Assembly (NCBI RefSeq): GCF_006716645.1
Contig: NZ_VFPL01000001.1
Span: 2,914,001 to 2,978,000 of the forward strand
Reading direction: 5' to 3'
Source of the DNA: Arcticibacter tournemirensis
Lineage (GTDB): Bacteria > Bacteroidota > Bacteroidia > Sphingobacteriales > Sphingobacteriaceae
Length of the DNA: 64,000 nt
The notes below the pieces were generated by a model. It was not told the origin of the DNA. It did not search any database and was given only the letters and a program-made list of their open reading frames with translations. The translations under genes and the position numbers were made by a program. Of the stretch, positions 46,691 through 55,599 are shown piece by piece; positions within the stretch are counted from its first letter, which is position 1; each line of letters opens with the position of its first letter.

Positions 46691-46704
46691 ACACTGCTTG
46701 TTTG

Positions 46705-46725
46705 GTGTATAGCTTTTTTAGGAAT
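46705..46725 (-). repeat. Inverted copy of the 32-bp repeat motif at the IS right end
   Basis: The complement reads ATTCCT, 8 bases, TATACAC, matching the left-end repeats in content and spacing. It lies 15 bases upstream of the orfA ATG, where it may also influence transposase expression. A weaker direct-orientation copy (CCTGAAT, TATAC) sits outside at about 46757-46775. Confidence 0.6.
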
Positions 46726-46784
46726 CGACAAAAGGTTTAAAAAAATTATAGAAAGTACCTGAATATTCTATACCTTTAATTCAA

Positions 46785-47747
46785 ATGAACCTTATGAAAT
46801 TATCCAGTCATTTCCTCGTTTTGGCCCTGTTTCTAGCCGGTATTGTAACTTCATGCAGTGAGTTTATAGAACGGTCGATAGAAGATAAGAAAGTGTTTTT
46901 AAATGCTCCGGCAGACAGCGCAGAAAGCGGTAAATACCTTCAGTCTTTCTGGTGGGAGCCGGTGGACGATGCTCTTTCGTACAGGCTTCAGATTGTAAGT
47001 CCATCTTTCAACCAGGCTCAACAGCTGATACTTGATTCGGTAATTAAAGATAACAAGTTTAGTTTTACGCTTGAACCAGGCGAATACCAGTGGAGAGTGC
47101 GGGGAGAGAATGGCAGCAGTCAGACTTTTTATACCACGCGCACCTTTTTTATTTATGAAACCGACCTTAGTAAACAACAGGTCCAGCTGAAAGGCCCTCC
47201 AAACGGAGTAATAACGAATCAGCGAAACTTTATTACCTCGTGGTACAGCATGTACAGTGCAGCAGGTTATCTTCTGCAGGTCGACAGTACTGCCGGAAAT
47301 TTCACGGACGAGCCGTCCCTTTTTGTAAATACGATTGTTGCCAATACGGAGTACGCCGTTACGGCGACTTCCGACAAGACCTACAGCTGGCGTGTCAAGG
47401 CAAAAAATGACACATCGGAATCAAAATGGTCGGCCGTATACAGGTTTACATTCGATGGCACGGCACCTGGAAAGGTAGTGCTAGGCTCTCCGGCGAATGG
47501 AAGCGGAGTGAGCAAGCCCGTAACCCTGCAATGGAATGTCCTCGCCGATGCGAAGAAATACCTGCTATATATATTGAAAAGCGATTCAACAGCATACAAT
47601 TCAAGCTACCCTCTTACTCTCACAACAAACAGTTATTCTTTCAATGGCGGCGAAACTAACGAGAAAATACTCTGGAAGGTAAAGGCTGTTGATGCAGCGG
47701 GCAATATCGGTGCAGATAGTGAGGTGAGGAATTTTACCGTACAATAG
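46785..47747 (+). CDS. Lipoprotein with fibronectin-III-like repeats
   Basis: A 320-residue lipoprotein (Cys at about residue 24, VTSCSEF) with three Ig/FN3-like beta domains, each opening with a pattern such as LNAPADSAESGKYLQSFWWE, LKGPPNGVITNQRNFITSWY and LGSPANGSGVSKPVTLQWN and carrying an internal Y-L-L or Y-R-L strand. It probably lies at the outer membrane, exposing binding modules. It heads the operon of secretion/pseudopilus genes, starting seven bases before the next gene, so it may serve as a docking or scaffold component. The IS element ends only about 50 bases upstream. Confidence 0.7.
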   Translation: MNLMKLSSHFLVLALFLAGIVTSCSEFIERSIEDKKVFLNAPADSAESGKYLQSFWWEPVDDALSYRLQIVSPSFNQAQQLILDSVIKDNKFSFTLEPGEYQWRVRGENGSSQTFYTTRTFFIYETDLSKQQVQLKGPPNGVITNQRNFITSWYSMYSAAGYLLQVDSTAGNFTDEPSLFVNTIVANTEYAVTATSDKTYSWRVKAKNDTSESKWSAVYRFTFDGTAPGKVVLGSPANGSGVSKPVTLQWNVLADAKKYLLYILKSDSTAYNSSYPLTLTTNSYSFNGGETNEKILWKVKAVDAAGNIGADSEVRNFTVQ

Positions 47748-47753
47748 GAGCTG

Positions 47754-48251
47754 ATGAAGAATAAACGGACAACCTACATACTGATCATTTCTGTTGTGGC
47801 AGTATGGGGGATTATCTTTTACAGGATTTTCACCGCTACCCAGGCGGCGGAGCCGGTAAGCTTCAATCTTCCCGCTTCTAAAGCCTCGTACGAATCGTTG
47901 TATGATTATCAGATGAAGGATACGTTTACACTGGCCCTGAATTACCGCGACCCCTTTCTTGGCGGCGAACCTCAGTCAGAGGTTCCGGTAACATCGGTGC
48001 CGCGGGAGCCTGCTGGTTTCGTAATGAATGCTATTGCCGCTCCTCCGCCCGTTAACTGGGAAATAATTCGTTATACCGGTTATATTATGAATCCTAATAT
48101 TAAAAGGGCAGTGGCGATTATGAATATTAATGGTAAAGAATATATGCTGAGCGAAGGACAAAAAGCCGATGGCGTGACGCTTGTTAAAAGTTACCGCGAT
48201 TCAGTGAAGATCTCTTATCGGAGTAAGACTAAATTTATCAGAATACAATGA
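47754..48251 (+). CDS. GspC/PilP-like inner-membrane connector
   Basis: A 165-residue protein with one N-terminal membrane helix (YILIISVVAVWGIIFYRIF), a linker containing YRDPFLGGE, and a C-terminal beta domain (WEIIRYTGYIMNPNIKRAVA, INGKEYMLSEGQ, DSVKISYRSKTKFIRI). The order matches the homology-region domain of GspC and PilP, which connects the inner-membrane assembly platform to the secretin. No known Bacteroidota gene name is certain. It overlaps the next gene by four bases (ATGA). Confidence 0.65.
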   Translation: MKNKRTTYILIISVVAVWGIIFYRIFTATQAAEPVSFNLPASKASYESLYDYQMKDTFTLALNYRDPFLGGEPQSEVPVTSVPREPAGFVMNAIAAPPPVNWEIIRYTGYIMNPNIKRAVAIMNINGKEYMLSEGQKADGVTLVKSYRDSVKISYRSKTKFIRIQ

Positions 48252-48874
48252 GAACGTTATACCTTTCCTTTATCCTGTTATGCGTGTGTGCTAAGGCGAA
48301 TGCCCAATCTTACTATAAAGAATTGACAACAGACAGGGTAACAATCAATAAACCCGACGAGATCATTACTGCTTATACAAAACCGGCCAAAGGAGAGGTA
48401 ACAGCTGAGCCGGAAAGGGAATATGTATGGTATAGCGCGGGTCGCATCCACAACACCCAGGGTGGCTATAGCGGGAAGCTTCTCAACGGAGGGTATAGTT
48501 CGCAATATCCGGGCAAAAATCTGAAAGAGCAGGGAGAATACTCAAACGGACTGAAAAATGGCGAGTGGCGGTCGTGGTATCAAAACGGAAAACTGAAAGA
48601 GATTAGCATCTGGTGCAACGGAGTAAAACATGGCAGGTTCAGCGAGTTCGACGAGAATGGGAATTTGCTGAAAAGCGGCAGCTATCGGAACGGACTGCTG
48701 CATGGAGATGTCGCCTCTTTTAATGGGAAAGACAGCAGTACAGTTGCCTATTACAAAAATGGTAAGCCGGCGGTAAAGAAAAAGCTTAACATATCTGCTA
48801 AGAAGATGGTGCCGGGCTTTCTGAAAAAGAAGCAGAAGGCAAAAAAAGAAGGGGAGCCGGATAATAAAAACTAA
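48248..48874 (+). CDS. MORN/YwqK-type repeat protein in secretion operon
   Basis: A 208-residue secreted protein (signal ends NAQSY) with three or more repeats of a ~23-residue MORN-like unit: GEYSNGLKNGEWRSWYQNG, IWCNGVKHGRFSEFDENG and GSYRNGLLHGDVASFNGK. YwqK-like antitoxins and outer-membrane accessory proteins have this repeat. The C-terminal tail is Lys-rich (KKKQKAKKEGEP). It is translationally coupled to both neighbours (ATGA before, TAA then ATG after), so it belongs to the filament/secretion module. Confidence 0.7.
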   Translation: MRTLYLSFILLCVCAKANAQSYYKELTTDRVTINKPDEIITAYTKPAKGEVTAEPEREYVWYSAGRIHNTQGGYSGKLLNGGYSSQYPGKNLKEQGEYSNGLKNGEWRSWYQNGKLKEISIWCNGVKHGRFSEFDENGNLLKSGSYRNGLLHGDVASFNGKDSSTVAYYKNGKPAVKKKLNISAKKMVPGFLKKKQKAKKEGEPDNKN

Positions 48875-50107
48875 ATGCTTAAAGCATCTGCCCTTTACAT
48901 GGTAATAATAATTGCTTTGGTGATCGCTGTTTTTTCGGCTTCGCTTATTGCTACCGCTTACTTCTACCGCCTGGAGTACCAGAAAAATATGCGCTTTGGT
49001 CGCTTGCAGCTTAACCTCAACTCCGCTGCATCCATTTTATTGTCGTCTGCTTACGTGAGTACAGAGGAACAAAGGCTCGACCTTTTTGGTGAACAAACCG
49101 ACAGTGTGGTGCTGAAAAAAGACCGATGGGGGCTTTTCGCTTTTGGCACTGCGAAAGCATTCACATTGAATGATACGCTGAAAAAAGCATTTCTGATTGC
49201 AGAGGATACGGAAAAAGACCAGACTGCCGTTTACCTGAGCGACGAGGACCGGCCCTTGTCCGTTAGTGGTAATACCCGCATCACCGGAGACGTGCAGATC
49301 CCCAAGGCAGGGATTAAACAAGCCTATGTAGAAGGCAAGCCTTATGCCGGAAAGGAACTTGTATATGGCAGCATTAAGAACAGCACGAGGACACTCCCTC
49401 AACTTAATCAATCAATGCTCGACGAAATTGAAAAGTATTTAGGTGATACTTTAAATAATGAAGTGTATGTTTCTGATTCATTGAGTAATTCTTTTTTCAA
49501 TGAGCCAAAGGTGATCCGGGTAAGCCGGTCCAGTCCGGCGATCACTAACACGGCCATTACCGGCAGAGTCATCATTCTGTGTGATACGGTATTAACTATT
49601 GGCCCGGGCGCACAGCTCAGGGATGTACTTGTCTATGCGCCATCCATTGTTGTAAAAGAAGGATTCAAAGGAAGCGGTCAGCTATTTGCCCGTGACTCGG
49701 TGGTAGTGGAAAAGAAGGCCGATTTTGAATACCCGTCGGCTATCGGAATTCTGAAAAAGGGCGAAGGCGGACAGCCAAAAATTGAACTGGGTAGCGATTG
49801 CCGGTTGGCAGGAATCATCTTTACCCACGAAAAGAAACGAAGTGAATTACAGACCGTCATTAGCCTCGGGAAGAACGCTGTTGTGAAAGGAGAGATCTAC
49901 GCCGCTGGGTTTATAAAAATGGAGAAACCCGTAACAGTGGAAGGAAAAGTTAGCTGCAACCGTTTCATCATTCAAACGCCGTCCACCTTGTATGAGAATT
50001 ACCTCATCGATATTACCATCAACAGAAACAGCAGGAGTGCTTATTATCTCAGTTCGCCTTTGTTTGAGCACAAAGCCCCTAATCAAATCTTAAGATGGCT
50101 AAACTGA
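48875..50107 (+). CDS. GspK/PilX-like minor pseudopilin with bactofilin-like domain
   Basis: A 410-residue protein. The N-terminus (MLKASALYMVIIIALVIAVF) resembles minor pilins of the PilX/GspK kind, without the consensus prepilin cleavage site, then a soluble region to about residue 200. The second half (about 210-380) is a repetitive beta-helix with GRVIILCDTVLTIGPGAQLR and IVVKEGFKGSGQLFARDSVV, reminiscent of polymer-forming bactofilins. No named family recognised. It starts directly after the MORN-type gene and overlaps the next pseudopilin by 13 bases. Confidence 0.6.
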   Translation: MLKASALYMVIIIALVIAVFSASLIATAYFYRLEYQKNMRFGRLQLNLNSAASILLSSAYVSTEEQRLDLFGEQTDSVVLKKDRWGLFAFGTAKAFTLNDTLKKAFLIAEDTEKDQTAVYLSDEDRPLSVSGNTRITGDVQIPKAGIKQAYVEGKPYAGKELVYGSIKNSTRTLPQLNQSMLDEIEKYLGDTLNNEVYVSDSLSNSFFNEPKVIRVSRSSPAITNTAITGRVIILCDTVLTIGPGAQLRDVLVYAPSIVVKEGFKGSGQLFARDSVVVEKKADFEYPSAIGILKKGEGGQPKIELGSDCRLAGIIFTHEKKRSELQTVISLGKNAVVKGEIYAAGFIKMEKPVTVEGKVSCNRFIIQTPSTLYENYLIDITINRNSRSAYYLSSPLFEHKAPNQILRWLN

Positions 50108-50457
50108 AAGACAGAAAACTTGCTGCTTCAACTTTAATTGAAGTTCTGATCGCCATGGTGATTATTGTCGCCGTTTTTGGAATGGCAATGGGCATCTATA
50201 CCAATGTAACGCAATCCGGCTATTCCATCAGTACTACGCAATCTCAGCAGCAAATGCAGACGATCATCGGCGAGAGTATCAGCAACCGCGACTGGCAGGA
50301 CCAGGAGGTGATAGAAGACAGCATCCGGTACCGGAAAACCGTAAGCGCCTGGCCGGGCTACGACGATCTTGTGCTAATCGAAGTGCGGGCAAATCAGAAT
50401 GGAAAAGAGATGGGGAGATTAAGGCAAGTCGTCAGGAGGGAGGTGAAAGATGAATAA
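50095..50457 (+). CDS. Pseudopilin with type IV prepilin signal
   Basis: A 120-residue minor pilin-like protein. The leader ends in AA followed by STLIEVLIAMVIIVAVF: hydrophobic helix with Glu at +5, the hallmark of type IV prepilins; the residue at -1 is Ala instead of the usual Gly. The body (about 35-120) is small, consistent with GspI/GspJ-like tip components. It overlaps neighbours on both sides (13 and 8 bases). Cleavage and methylation would need a PilD-type peptidase, not encoded in this window. Confidence 0.78.
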   Translation: MAKLKDRKLAASTLIEVLIAMVIIVAVFGMAMGIYTNVTQSGYSISTTQSQQQMQTIIGESISNRDWQDQEVIEDSIRYRKTVSAWPGYDDLVLIEVRANQNGKEMGRLRQVVRREVKDE

Positions 50458-50929
50458 AGGCAGCGTGCCCGCCTTCACTATCCTCGAGATGACGATCGCC
50501 ATGCTGCTCGCAGGTATTACAATAGGCATCGCTTATACTGCCTATACCGTGGTCGGCAGATCGTACAGCGAGTACGACCGTAAGAATAAGAAGGTGGCAG
50601 AATTCGTACTGCTGAACAAACTTTTGAAAAAAGATATCGCCGAGTCAGAAAAAGCCCTCCGGCTTGGCGAAGGCATCAGTTTGGAAGGTGAGCGGGGCAC
50701 TATCCAGTATGTTTTTAGTCCCGCTTTCATTACCCGCAGCCAGCACGAACTGCAAACCGATACGTTCTATGTAAAGAACAGCAATCTGCTTATGACATTT
50801 GAGGACAAACCTACAGAAGAGGGAAAACTGGCCGATAAAATCAGTTTTACCGCCGAGCTGGAAGGAAGCGCTATCTCCATGGCCTTTACCAAACAGTATA
50901 GCTCTGAAGACCTATTTGAGCAAGATTAA
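50450..50929 (+). CDS. Pseudopilin with type IV prepilin signal
   Basis: A 159-residue minor pilin-like protein with a short leader and the N-methylation helix FTILEMTIAMLLAGITIGIA (Glu at +5). As in the previous gene, Ala precedes the predicted cleavage site. The rest, about 120 residues, could be a GspJ-like fold. It ends 71 bases before the GspF gene. Confidence 0.8.
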   Translation: MNKGSVPAFTILEMTIAMLLAGITIGIAYTAYTVVGRSYSEYDRKNKKVAEFVLLNKLLKKDIAESEKALRLGEGISLEGERGTIQYVFSPAFITRSQHELQTDTFYVKNSNLLMTFEDKPTEEGKLADKISFTAELEGSAISMAFTKQYSSEDLFEQD

Positions 50930-51000
50930 ATATATCATTTTATGTTCGTTTCATTTTTATCTATATTGCTTTCATAAACGGAACCCGAGCCAGCAGTCCA

Positions 51001-52155
51001 ATGCCACAGATAGACCTTTCGCAATATAAAGCCAAAAAGCCAGAGAAAAAGACCTCTACGGGCGGAAAAGAGGGGCCCTTTAGCTGGGCGGAATTGCTGA
51101 ATAAAGATATCTCATTCGGAAAGGCAAAGGTTGGTGACCGCAAGAAGGAGGCCTTTTATGTAGAGCTGAGTACACTTCTCCTTTCGGGTATCGATTTGAA
51201 GACGGCGCTCGATCTGATCCTCGTAGATCAGGACAAGGCAAAAGATAAGGCACTTTTTGAAGGGATCAAAGAAAATGTTTTGCATGGCAGCTCCCTTTCC
51301 GACGCCTTAAAAAGTACCGCCATGTTTACGGACTACGAATATTACAGCGTCCGCATCGGCGAAGAAACGGGAAGGATCGGTGAGGTACTCACAGACCTTG
51401 CTAAGTTTTTTAAGAACAGGATCTCGCAAAGAAGGAAGATCATCAGCGCCGTTACCTACCCTTTGATCGTGCTGATGACCTCGCTGGGAGCAGTATTCTT
51501 CATGCTTAAGTTTGTGGTTCCGATGTTTGCCGATGTATTTCAGCGCTTCGGCGGGCGGCTTCCCTGGGTCACTTCGATGATCATTCGCTTTTCGGCCTTT
51601 ACAGATAAATATTTTATAGTATTTCTGACTGTCGTTATCGCCCTTGCCGTCTTTATATTCGCGAGCAGGGGTAAGCTATGGTTCAGAAGGGCCGTGTCGG
51701 CGGCGGTGCTTAAGATACCACTGGCCGGCGATATTGTCCGTAAGATCTATCTCGCCCGTTTTGCCAATACCATGCGGCTTCTGGTAAGCACCGATACGCC
51801 CTTACTGCGTTCTATCGCCCTGGTAAGGCAGATGATTGGCTTTTATCCTCTGGAAGCCACCCTTGCAGAAGTGGAAAAATCCATTCTCAAGGGTGAATCA
51901 TTACACCAGAGTCTGTCGAAGTTTAGCTTCTACCCGCCGAAGCTTGTTCAGCTGATTAAGGTAGGAGAAGAAGTGAACCGTTTAGGGTATTTCTTCGGCA
52001 AAATCTCCGACCAGTACACCGAAGAAGTAGAATATAAAACAGGCACCATCAGCAGCCTGCTCGAACCCCTTATTATCATCTTTCTTGGCCTGGTTGTCGG
52101 CCTCATTCTGATAGCGATGTACCTGCCGATGTTCCAGATGAGTAATAGTTTTTAA
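51001..52155 (+). CDS. Type II secretion/type IV pilus inner-membrane platform protein GspF/PilC-like
   Basis: A 384-residue polytopic platform protein. The two T2SSF repeats are clear: residues about 60-180 (FYVELSTLLLSGIDLKTALD with IGEETGRIGEVL) and 250-370 (FANTMRLLVSTDTPLLRSIA with VGEEVNRLGYFF), separated by the first membrane helix (LIVLMTSLGAVFFMLKFVV) and ended by two more. The family anchors the assembly ATPase GspE/PilB. No GspE, GspD secretin or major pseudopilin gene is present in the window, so these must lie elsewhere if the system works. Confidence 0.93.
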   Translation: MPQIDLSQYKAKKPEKKTSTGGKEGPFSWAELLNKDISFGKAKVGDRKKEAFYVELSTLLLSGIDLKTALDLILVDQDKAKDKALFEGIKENVLHGSSLSDALKSTAMFTDYEYYSVRIGEETGRIGEVLTDLAKFFKNRISQRRKIISAVTYPLIVLMTSLGAVFFMLKFVVPMFADVFQRFGGRLPWVTSMIIRFSAFTDKYFIVFLTVVIALAVFIFASRGKLWFRRAVSAAVLKIPLAGDIVRKIYLARFANTMRLLVSTDTPLLRSIALVRQMIGFYPLEATLAEVEKSILKGESLHQSLSKFSFYPPKLVQLIKVGEEVNRLGYFFGKISDQYTEEVEYKTGTISSLLEPLIIIFLGLVVGLILIAMYLPMFQMSNSF

Positions 52156-52500
52156 GAAGGTTGTGCTTTCAAAAACTTTTTTCTTTGATTCATCACTGAA
52201 AAGTACCCGTTCGTGTAATTCTTGTTTTTTTATAAATATTTTCTTCAGAGATTTATTGAAGAAATAAGAAAAGACCTTAACGAATATTTACGAAGCTTTG
52301 GATTTAAGATATTTCCTACGCAAATGTAAAGAGTGCCAATTGTAACCTTGCTCCTTATTTCATTAAGTATAAAAACAAGACATTATCAAGTAAGCATGTA
52401 TTTTCACACACCTGATCTGTCGCAAGCCGCCTGCAGGCACATTGCTAAGCCTTTAAATAGCTTTCTAACCGGTAATACAATCAAAAAAAATAATAGTACT
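52156..52500. other. Intergenic region between GspF and the first RHS gene
   Basis: About 345 A/T-rich bases with no supported gene. TTTCTTCA and TGAAGAAA (52240-52264) form a short inverted repeat that may end the secretion operon. A long in-frame extension upstream of 52501 lacks codon character. Confidence 0.4.
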
Positions 52501-55500
52501 ATGAAAAAGATGCTATACGTCGTATTGATGATCACATCAATAGTGAACACCTATGCCCAAACCACTATCCCGCTGGATGTACCGCGTGTTGTCCCGATTT
52601 CGCCCACTGCCACAGCGATGGAAAAATATCTGTCGTACCCGGTAGATCATTGTACCGGAATTCCCAACATTACCATTCCGTTATATGAGATTGTAGCCGG
52701 AGAAGTTACCATCCCTGTAAGCCTGTCGTATCATGCCTCGGGTCTTAAACCCAAAGACGGGAGCACTCTGGCTGGCACAGGATGGACTTTGAATCTGGAA
52801 CCATCGGTTACAAGGCAGATTTGTGGTGTTGATGACGATTCCTATTATGGGTGGTTCAATGATCCACATAAGCAAGATTATTCAACTGATGATCAGGGTA
52901 TAATAGGATATTATAATCAACTCGTAGATAACATAAGGGATACTCAGCCCGATAAGATTAGTTATAAACTGCCCAATGGAGGCGGAAGTGGTTATTTCAT
53001 AGAACCATTTCGCTTTTTGTCAATCCCGCGCAATAATGATAAAGTTGAATATAATCATTCTGAGGGCGTGCGTATTACTGATGCTAATGGGGTTGTATAT
53101 AATTTTAATGGCGAAAAAGAGACCGCAGGAGGATACACGACCCGATGGCTATGTAAATCGATCTGGTCTCCAAATAATTCGTATAAAGCATTGGTTAATT
53201 TCTCGTACTATATGCTCGACCATAGGACCCCTCCAAGTCATTATTATAATCTCGATAATAAGGTTGTTGTTACGCTTCAGGACTGGTATGATAAGCAGAA
53301 TATATTCACATTACAAACTACAAATCAAAATCGTCATTACTCAATTAACTATTCTCTTCAACCCGGTCCCGGTATTCAGGATGCGACATTAACTCCAATT
53401 TCAGAATATCAGGCGCAGGTGTATTATCCGAGGATCAACAGGTTTATAGATGATAATATGATCATCTCGCGACTGGAGCAAGTCAGCTTTCTCGGAAATA
53501 AGTTGTCTGTTTTTTACAAAGTTGTTGGAAGTGATCCGAACAATACAGAAGTGTTGGATAGAATAGAAGTAGTAAATAAGGATGGTATGAAAGTAAGGAA
53601 TATTGTATTCTACATAACGCCTTATAATTCAGGGACAAAACTCACTAAGTTGGATTCAGTAATTATATCTGCGCCGGGAGTGGAGTCGCGCAAATATGCT
53701 TTTGATTATTACGATCCCTCATCTGTCCCTTCAACTTATACAGTTGCCGTTGATCATTGGGGTTTTTGTAATGGATCTGAAAGCCGGAGCGAGCCTACGG
53801 TCCCAAGTTTCAAGAGAGCATTGACTCTTCTGAGTGTCAACGGAGGTATTCCGGGAGCTGTGATGCTGAATTTCCAGGGTGCAAACCGCGAACCAAATCA
53901 TGAATGGACAAAAACCGGCGTTTTGACTAATATAACCGATCCGCAGGGCATCACCACTAAGTTTATTTATGAAGGGAATTTTGGCGCTTTCCGTAATAAC
54001 AGTAATTACTATGCTAAAGATTATTTACACCCGGTAGGTGGCCTGAGGATAAAACGTATCGAAACAATCGATTCTAAAACGCATCATGCGATCTATAAAA
54101 ACTATACATATGGTCTAACCAGGCACGATGTGCCAAATTTTCAACCCGTATGGGGCGGAGGGGCGATAAAACACATCGTAACCATTCGGGATTATACCTC
54201 ATCGGTGAAATATAGAAAAACTGCTTACGAATACAGTTATTTAACCACCTACAATTCTATGCCAGAGTCAAACATAAGTTTCAATGGAGGCAGTGCGGTG
54301 ATGTATAACGTCGTGATCGAAGAGACTACGAATTGGACAGATAATGCTAAAACGAAAACCAAATATACATATAATGTTAAAAGCCATGATTTTGAAGATA
54401 TACTCAATTGGGATAGCTCAGACCCTGGCGGTTCTGTCCAACAGTTTTTGAGTGAGCAGCCGGAGACGATTATGCAGCAGCTTACCCGGAAAATGCCGGG
54501 TCATCGCCGGGAACCATCAGATGATTACGTCAACTTTTATGCAATGACAAATCAGTTTTATGGAGCCCCGGTCACTACCGAACATTTTAGAAATAACAAA
54601 CTGGCTTCAAGTACTAAATACGGATATAAAAGCGAGCGGGTTTGGTGGACGAATATAGAATTGGACCTGCCTCATAGGCGTATCATAGGCGATACAGAAG
54701 GTTTAAGAGCCAATGATGTTTTTACACTCAGAAACTACTACCCAGCTGGACAATCGGATAATGTACAGACTACATATTACCTGGATACGGAGAGCTACAG
54801 AGCCCTTGATAAGGAGATCACAAGTCAATATTATGATATCGAAGGCGGGCAGGATGTAATTACAACGGAGAGGCAATACAACTATCATTTCGATCTTACA
54901 GACCCAGGATCATCACTAAAACCCCGGCGGATTGAAACGATAAACAGCGATAAAACGGTAATTATCGATAGTCTTGATTATCTGACTGGTTATCCGGCAA
55001 TGTTGTCCCGCCATAAACGCATAGAAAATAATAACTGGAAGGAAAGCAGGATATTGTTTAAACCGAACAGTAATCTTCCGGAAAAGATACAATTCAGAAC
55101 TAATCGGATGCCATCATTCAGGGATGAAGTAAAATACAATGAATACGACTCGTATGGCAATGTGATAGAGATTATGGGAAAGGACGGCAAGCCAGTAACT
55201 TTTGTATGGGGATATCAACGGCAGTTTCCGGTGGCCAAAATAGAGAATGCGACTGCTCAACAGGTATACAGTGGCTCTGGTATTTTTCAGGGATCTGCCG
55301 ATTATCCTCAGCCACCGTTAGAGATGTGGTCAAGAATAGAACAACTCAGAACGGAACTACCTAATGCCCAGATAACAAAATATGAATATAAACCACTACA
55401 GGGTGTTGTGGCGATCACTGATCCCAATAATATAACAACCCGCTTTGAATATGACCATTACGGCAGGCTTACGGACAAGTATTTTCTGGATGCGAAATCG

Positions 55501-55557
55501 CCGTCAGATATCAGAAAAGTTATGCTTCAAAAGTATATATATAAGTTCGGAGAGTAA
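52501..55557 (+). CDS. Large secreted RHS/YD-repeat-type protein without toxin tip
   Basis: A 1018-residue secreted protein; the start at 52501 gives a clean signal peptide (VVLMITSIVNTYAQ). The N-terminal region (PVDHCTGIPNITIPLYEIVA and TIPVSLSYHASGLKPKDGST) is the common start of large Bacteroidota RHS-associated proteins, with some resemblance to SpvB/TcB-like shells. YD-type repeats appear at the end (NNITTRFEYDHYGRLTDKYF). No RHS core motif or variable tip follows. It precedes the toxin-bearing RHS gene by 42 bases, so the two may form one shell or share a transcript. Confidence 0.8.
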   Translation: MKKMLYVVLMITSIVNTYAQTTIPLDVPRVVPISPTATAMEKYLSYPVDHCTGIPNITIPLYEIVAGEVTIPVSLSYHASGLKPKDGSTLAGTGWTLNLEPSVTRQICGVDDDSYYGWFNDPHKQDYSTDDQGIIGYYNQLVDNIRDTQPDKISYKLPNGGGSGYFIEPFRFLSIPRNNDKVEYNHSEGVRITDANGVVYNFNGEKETAGGYTTRWLCKSIWSPNNSYKALVNFSYYMLDHRTPPSHYYNLDNKVVVTLQDWYDKQNIFTLQTTNQNRHYSINYSLQPGPGIQDATLTPISEYQAQVYYPRINRFIDDNMIISRLEQVSFLGNKLSVFYKVVGSDPNNTEVLDRIEVVNKDGMKVRNIVFYITPYNSGTKLTKLDSVIISAPGVESRKYAFDYYDPSSVPSTYTVAVDHWGFCNGSESRSEPTVPSFKRALTLLSVNGGIPGAVMLNFQGANREPNHEWTKTGVLTNITDPQGITTKFIYEGNFGAFRNNSNYYAKDYLHPVGGLRIKRIETIDSKTHHAIYKNYTYGLTRHDVPNFQPVWGGGAIKHIVTIRDYTSSVKYRKTAYEYSYLTTYNSMPESNISFNGGSAVMYNVVIEETTNWTDNAKTKTKYTYNVKSHDFEDILNWDSSDPGGSVQQFLSEQPETIMQQLTRKMPGHRREPSDDYVNFYAMTNQFYGAPVTTEHFRNNKLASSTKYGYKSERVWWTNIELDLPHRRIIGDTEGLRANDVFTLRNYYPAGQSDNVQTTYYLDTESYRALDKEITSQYYDIEGGQDVITTERQYNYHFDLTDPGSSLKPRRIETINSDKTVIIDSLDYLTGYPAMLSRHKRIENNNWKESRILFKPNSNLPEKIQFRTNRMPSFRDEVKYNEYDSYGNVIEIMGKDGKPVTFVWGYQRQFPVAKIENATAQQVYSGSGIFQGSADYPQPPLEMWSRIEQLRTELPNAQITKYEYKPLQGVVAITDPNNITTRFEYDHYGRLTDKYFLDAKSPSDIRKVMLQKYIYKFGE

Positions 55558-55599
55558 GCCGGACAAGCTATAAGTCAATAATTCATTTTAAAGATAATC

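Larger units (their letters stand above)
45135..46730 (-). mobile_element. IS3-family insertion sequence (ends approximate)
   Basis: Contains minus-strand orfA and orfB of an IS3-type transposase with a programmed frameshift. Inverted terminal candidates are TGTTATTCCT (from 45194) with TATACAC, and the complement of 46705-46730 (TGTCGATTCCT with TATACAC); both keep an 8-base spacer between ATTCCT and TATACAC. The outer boundary on the left could instead include the further repeat copies to 45135. No clean target-site duplication was found, so exact ends are open. Confidence 0.7.

Noticed and set aside
46785-52155. Type VI secretion system supplying the RHS toxins
   Set aside because: No VgrG, Hcp, sheath, baseplate or ClpV-type gene was found; the RHS proteins have signal peptides.
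52333-52500. Upstream extension of the first RHS gene from 52333
   Set aside because: The added 56 residues lack codon character and would hide the clean signal peptide that starts at 52501.
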